From Lachnospiraceae bacterium (GTDB taxonomy: Bacteria; Bacillota; Clostridia; Lachnospirales; Lachnospiraceae): 43,161 nt of DNA. Under the pieces are notes generated by a model. It was not told where the DNA came from and made no database searches. It saw nothing but the letters and a program-made list of their open reading frames with translations. Location: positions 1 through 43,161 of the forward strand of contig CASJPF010000031.1 in NCBI GenBank assembly GCA_949383255.1. The letters run 5' to 3'. Positions 42,221 to 43,161 of the stretch are shown here, piece after piece; position 1 is the stretch's first letter, and every line of letters begins with the position of its first letter. Made by a program: the position numbers and the translations under genes.

Positions 42221-43161
42221 TTATTTAACCTTACCTTGTTTAATATCTGTAAGTAAGTTTATTTCTCCAACACCACCCATATGACCAAAATATAAATTTA
42301 TTTTAGAAGGCACCATTATCATTGTTTTCATATCATTGCATTCATGCCACGTATAATCATTATCTTTAACCATTTTCCTAAGAGCCTTTTTAGACACTCC
42401 TGTTTGCATGGATAATTCACCAAAAGCTATACTAAAATTATAAGGTCTTGGATCCTTCGGTTTTCTGCCTCCTCTCATTCCTTGAACTGTAACTGTATAT
42501 CTAGCTAAGTCACTAAAATCAGGTACACCATTTCTATATTTTATCCCTTTTAATCCATACTTTTCTAATATTTTCTTTATTTCAACATCTGATGGAATAA
42601 ATACTGATTCACCTCTTGTTCCAGTCCATTTTCCTCTAGCTCCAGTATTTGGCACTTGGGACATACGCCGTTTATATTGTTCATTGTAAAATTTTTCTGT
42701 AGTTAAACCATTTGGCGGTGTAGGTATTCTATTCGTTATTCTTTTTAAACGCTGTTCATATTCATATTTTTCTTTTGCTGTTAAGCCGCCTTTATCCAGC
42801 TTCTCTTGAGCATCTTCTGCATATGCTTTTCTATATGCCTCCTCAGCAGGCATATTTTGATCCAAATATGGCTTAGCTTTCTTTTCTATACAATCAGAAT
42901 TATTCCCACTCGGATCAACATAATACACTGGATTGTTGGCACAATACACATACAGGTTTAACCCATCTCCACGATAGGTATCTTCTTGTGTAAACCGCCC
43001 TATTACTGGATTGTAGAATCTTGCTCTTAAATAATACTGTTGCGTAATTGGGTCATACTGCTGTCCATTAAAGCGAAAACGGTTCTCAACTGTCTCCTCA
43101 CAGGTAGTTGTATTTCCCCATGCGTCATACTCATAATGATTTCGTATTTGGTTTTCTTCTA
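42221..43161 (-). CDS. RHS-repeat polymorphic toxin, C-terminal part with WHH-type HNH nuclease
   Basis: The frame is open to the window edge on the minus strand, so the 5' part is outside. The first part is the end of an RHS core: NRFRFNGQQYDPITQQYYLR, then RFYNPVIGRFTQEDTYRG, then LNLYVYCANNPVYYVDPSGN. The PxxYVDPSG hinge marks the start of the variable toxin. The toxin tip carries DYTWHECNDMKTMIMVPSKI followed by GHMGGVGE, matching the WHH/HNH nuclease fold, in which the His of WHE and the His of GHMGG are metal or catalytic residues. The protein would be delivered to or released into competitor cells and degrade nucleic acid. Three immunity-like genes follow on the same strand. Confidence 0.85.
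   Translation of the reverse strand, partial: EENQIRNHYEYDAWGNTTTCEETVENRFRFNGQQYDPITQQYYLRARFYNPVIGRFTQEDTYRGDGLNLYVYCANNPVYYVDPSGNNSDCIEKKAKPYLDQNMPAEEAYRKAYAEDAQEKLDKGGLTAKEKYEYEQRLKRITNRIPTPPNGLTTEKFYNEQYKRRMSQVPNTGARGKWTGTRGESVFIPSDVEIKKILEKYGLKGIKYRNGVPDFSDLARYTVTVQGMRGGRKPKDPRPYNFSIAFGELSMQTGVSKKALRKMVKDNDYTWHECNDMKTMIMVPSKINLYFGHMGGVGEINLLTDIKQGKVK

Overview
The window is AT-rich, low-GC Firmicutes DNA. A butyryl-CoA:acetate CoA-transferase-like gene, a hexuronate catabolic operon, an HflX GTPase, DUF3810 and DUF2974 proteins, a non-canonical galactokinase neighbourhood and an XRE-TPR regulator together fit a gut anaerobe of the Lachnospiraceae (Roseburia/Eubacterium/Butyrivibrio type). 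This is an inference from gene content; no rRNA is present. Most genes in the middle of the window lie on the plus strand; the right end (38.9-43.2 kb) reads on the minus strand.

Layout. (1) 0-7.6 kb is an accessory/defence segment. It holds the tail of a pentapeptide-repeat protein written in near-identical 15-bp DNA repeats, a small orphan ORF, a complete type I restriction-modification operon (hsdR-hsdM-hsdS) and a TIR-domain gene interrupted by two in-frame TAG codons. (2) 7.7-9.1 kb is gene-poor but full of signals: a minus-strand tRNA-Pro(AGG) with consensus promoter and terminator, a plus-strand promoter carrying a GntR-like palindrome, a previously uncalled 37-codon minus-strand ORF with a sequestered start, a 163-bp MITE, and a long hflX leader with an intrinsic terminator. 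(3) 9.1-12.9 kb has hflX, a DUF3810 membrane protein and a DUF2974 alpha/beta hydrolase.

(4) 12.9-19.2 kb is a galacturonate/pectin catabolic operon (uxaB, uxaA, kdgK, a KduD-like dehydrogenase, eda). It starts from a good sigma-A promoter with a cre-like palindrome at the start site. The enzymes take tagaturonate through altronate, KDG and KDPG to pyruvate and glyceraldehyde-3-phosphate; uxaC and a transporter are not in the window. The eda product carries an extra C-terminal VOC-like domain. (5) 19.3-24.7 kb holds two orphan proteins, a HIT protein, the CoA-transferase with an esterase, and galK.

(6) 24.7-36.6 kb is one long envelope-associated operon: an exported GATase-like membrane protein, an ABC transporter pair, a coiled-coil membrane protein with a Gly/Asn/Gln repeat, a MoxR AAA+ ATPase, a DUF58 protein and a 1514-residue protein with three VWA MIDAS motifs. 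It resembles Bat/MoxR clusters fused to a Gld-like ABC module. (7) 36.6-39.2 kb has a small XRE repressor with two tandem operators, a 606-residue regulator with two HTH domains and TPR-like helices, and, convergent with and overlapping its 3' end, an uncalled 43-codon gene for a small exported Cys-x-x-x-Cys peptide. This looks like a peptide-pheromone/receptor pair and is the best candidate for an undescribed system here. (8) 39.2-43.2 kb has decayed coding remnants, then three immunity-like genes behind the C-terminus of an RHS-repeat toxin with a WHH-type HNH nuclease tip, which runs off the window end.
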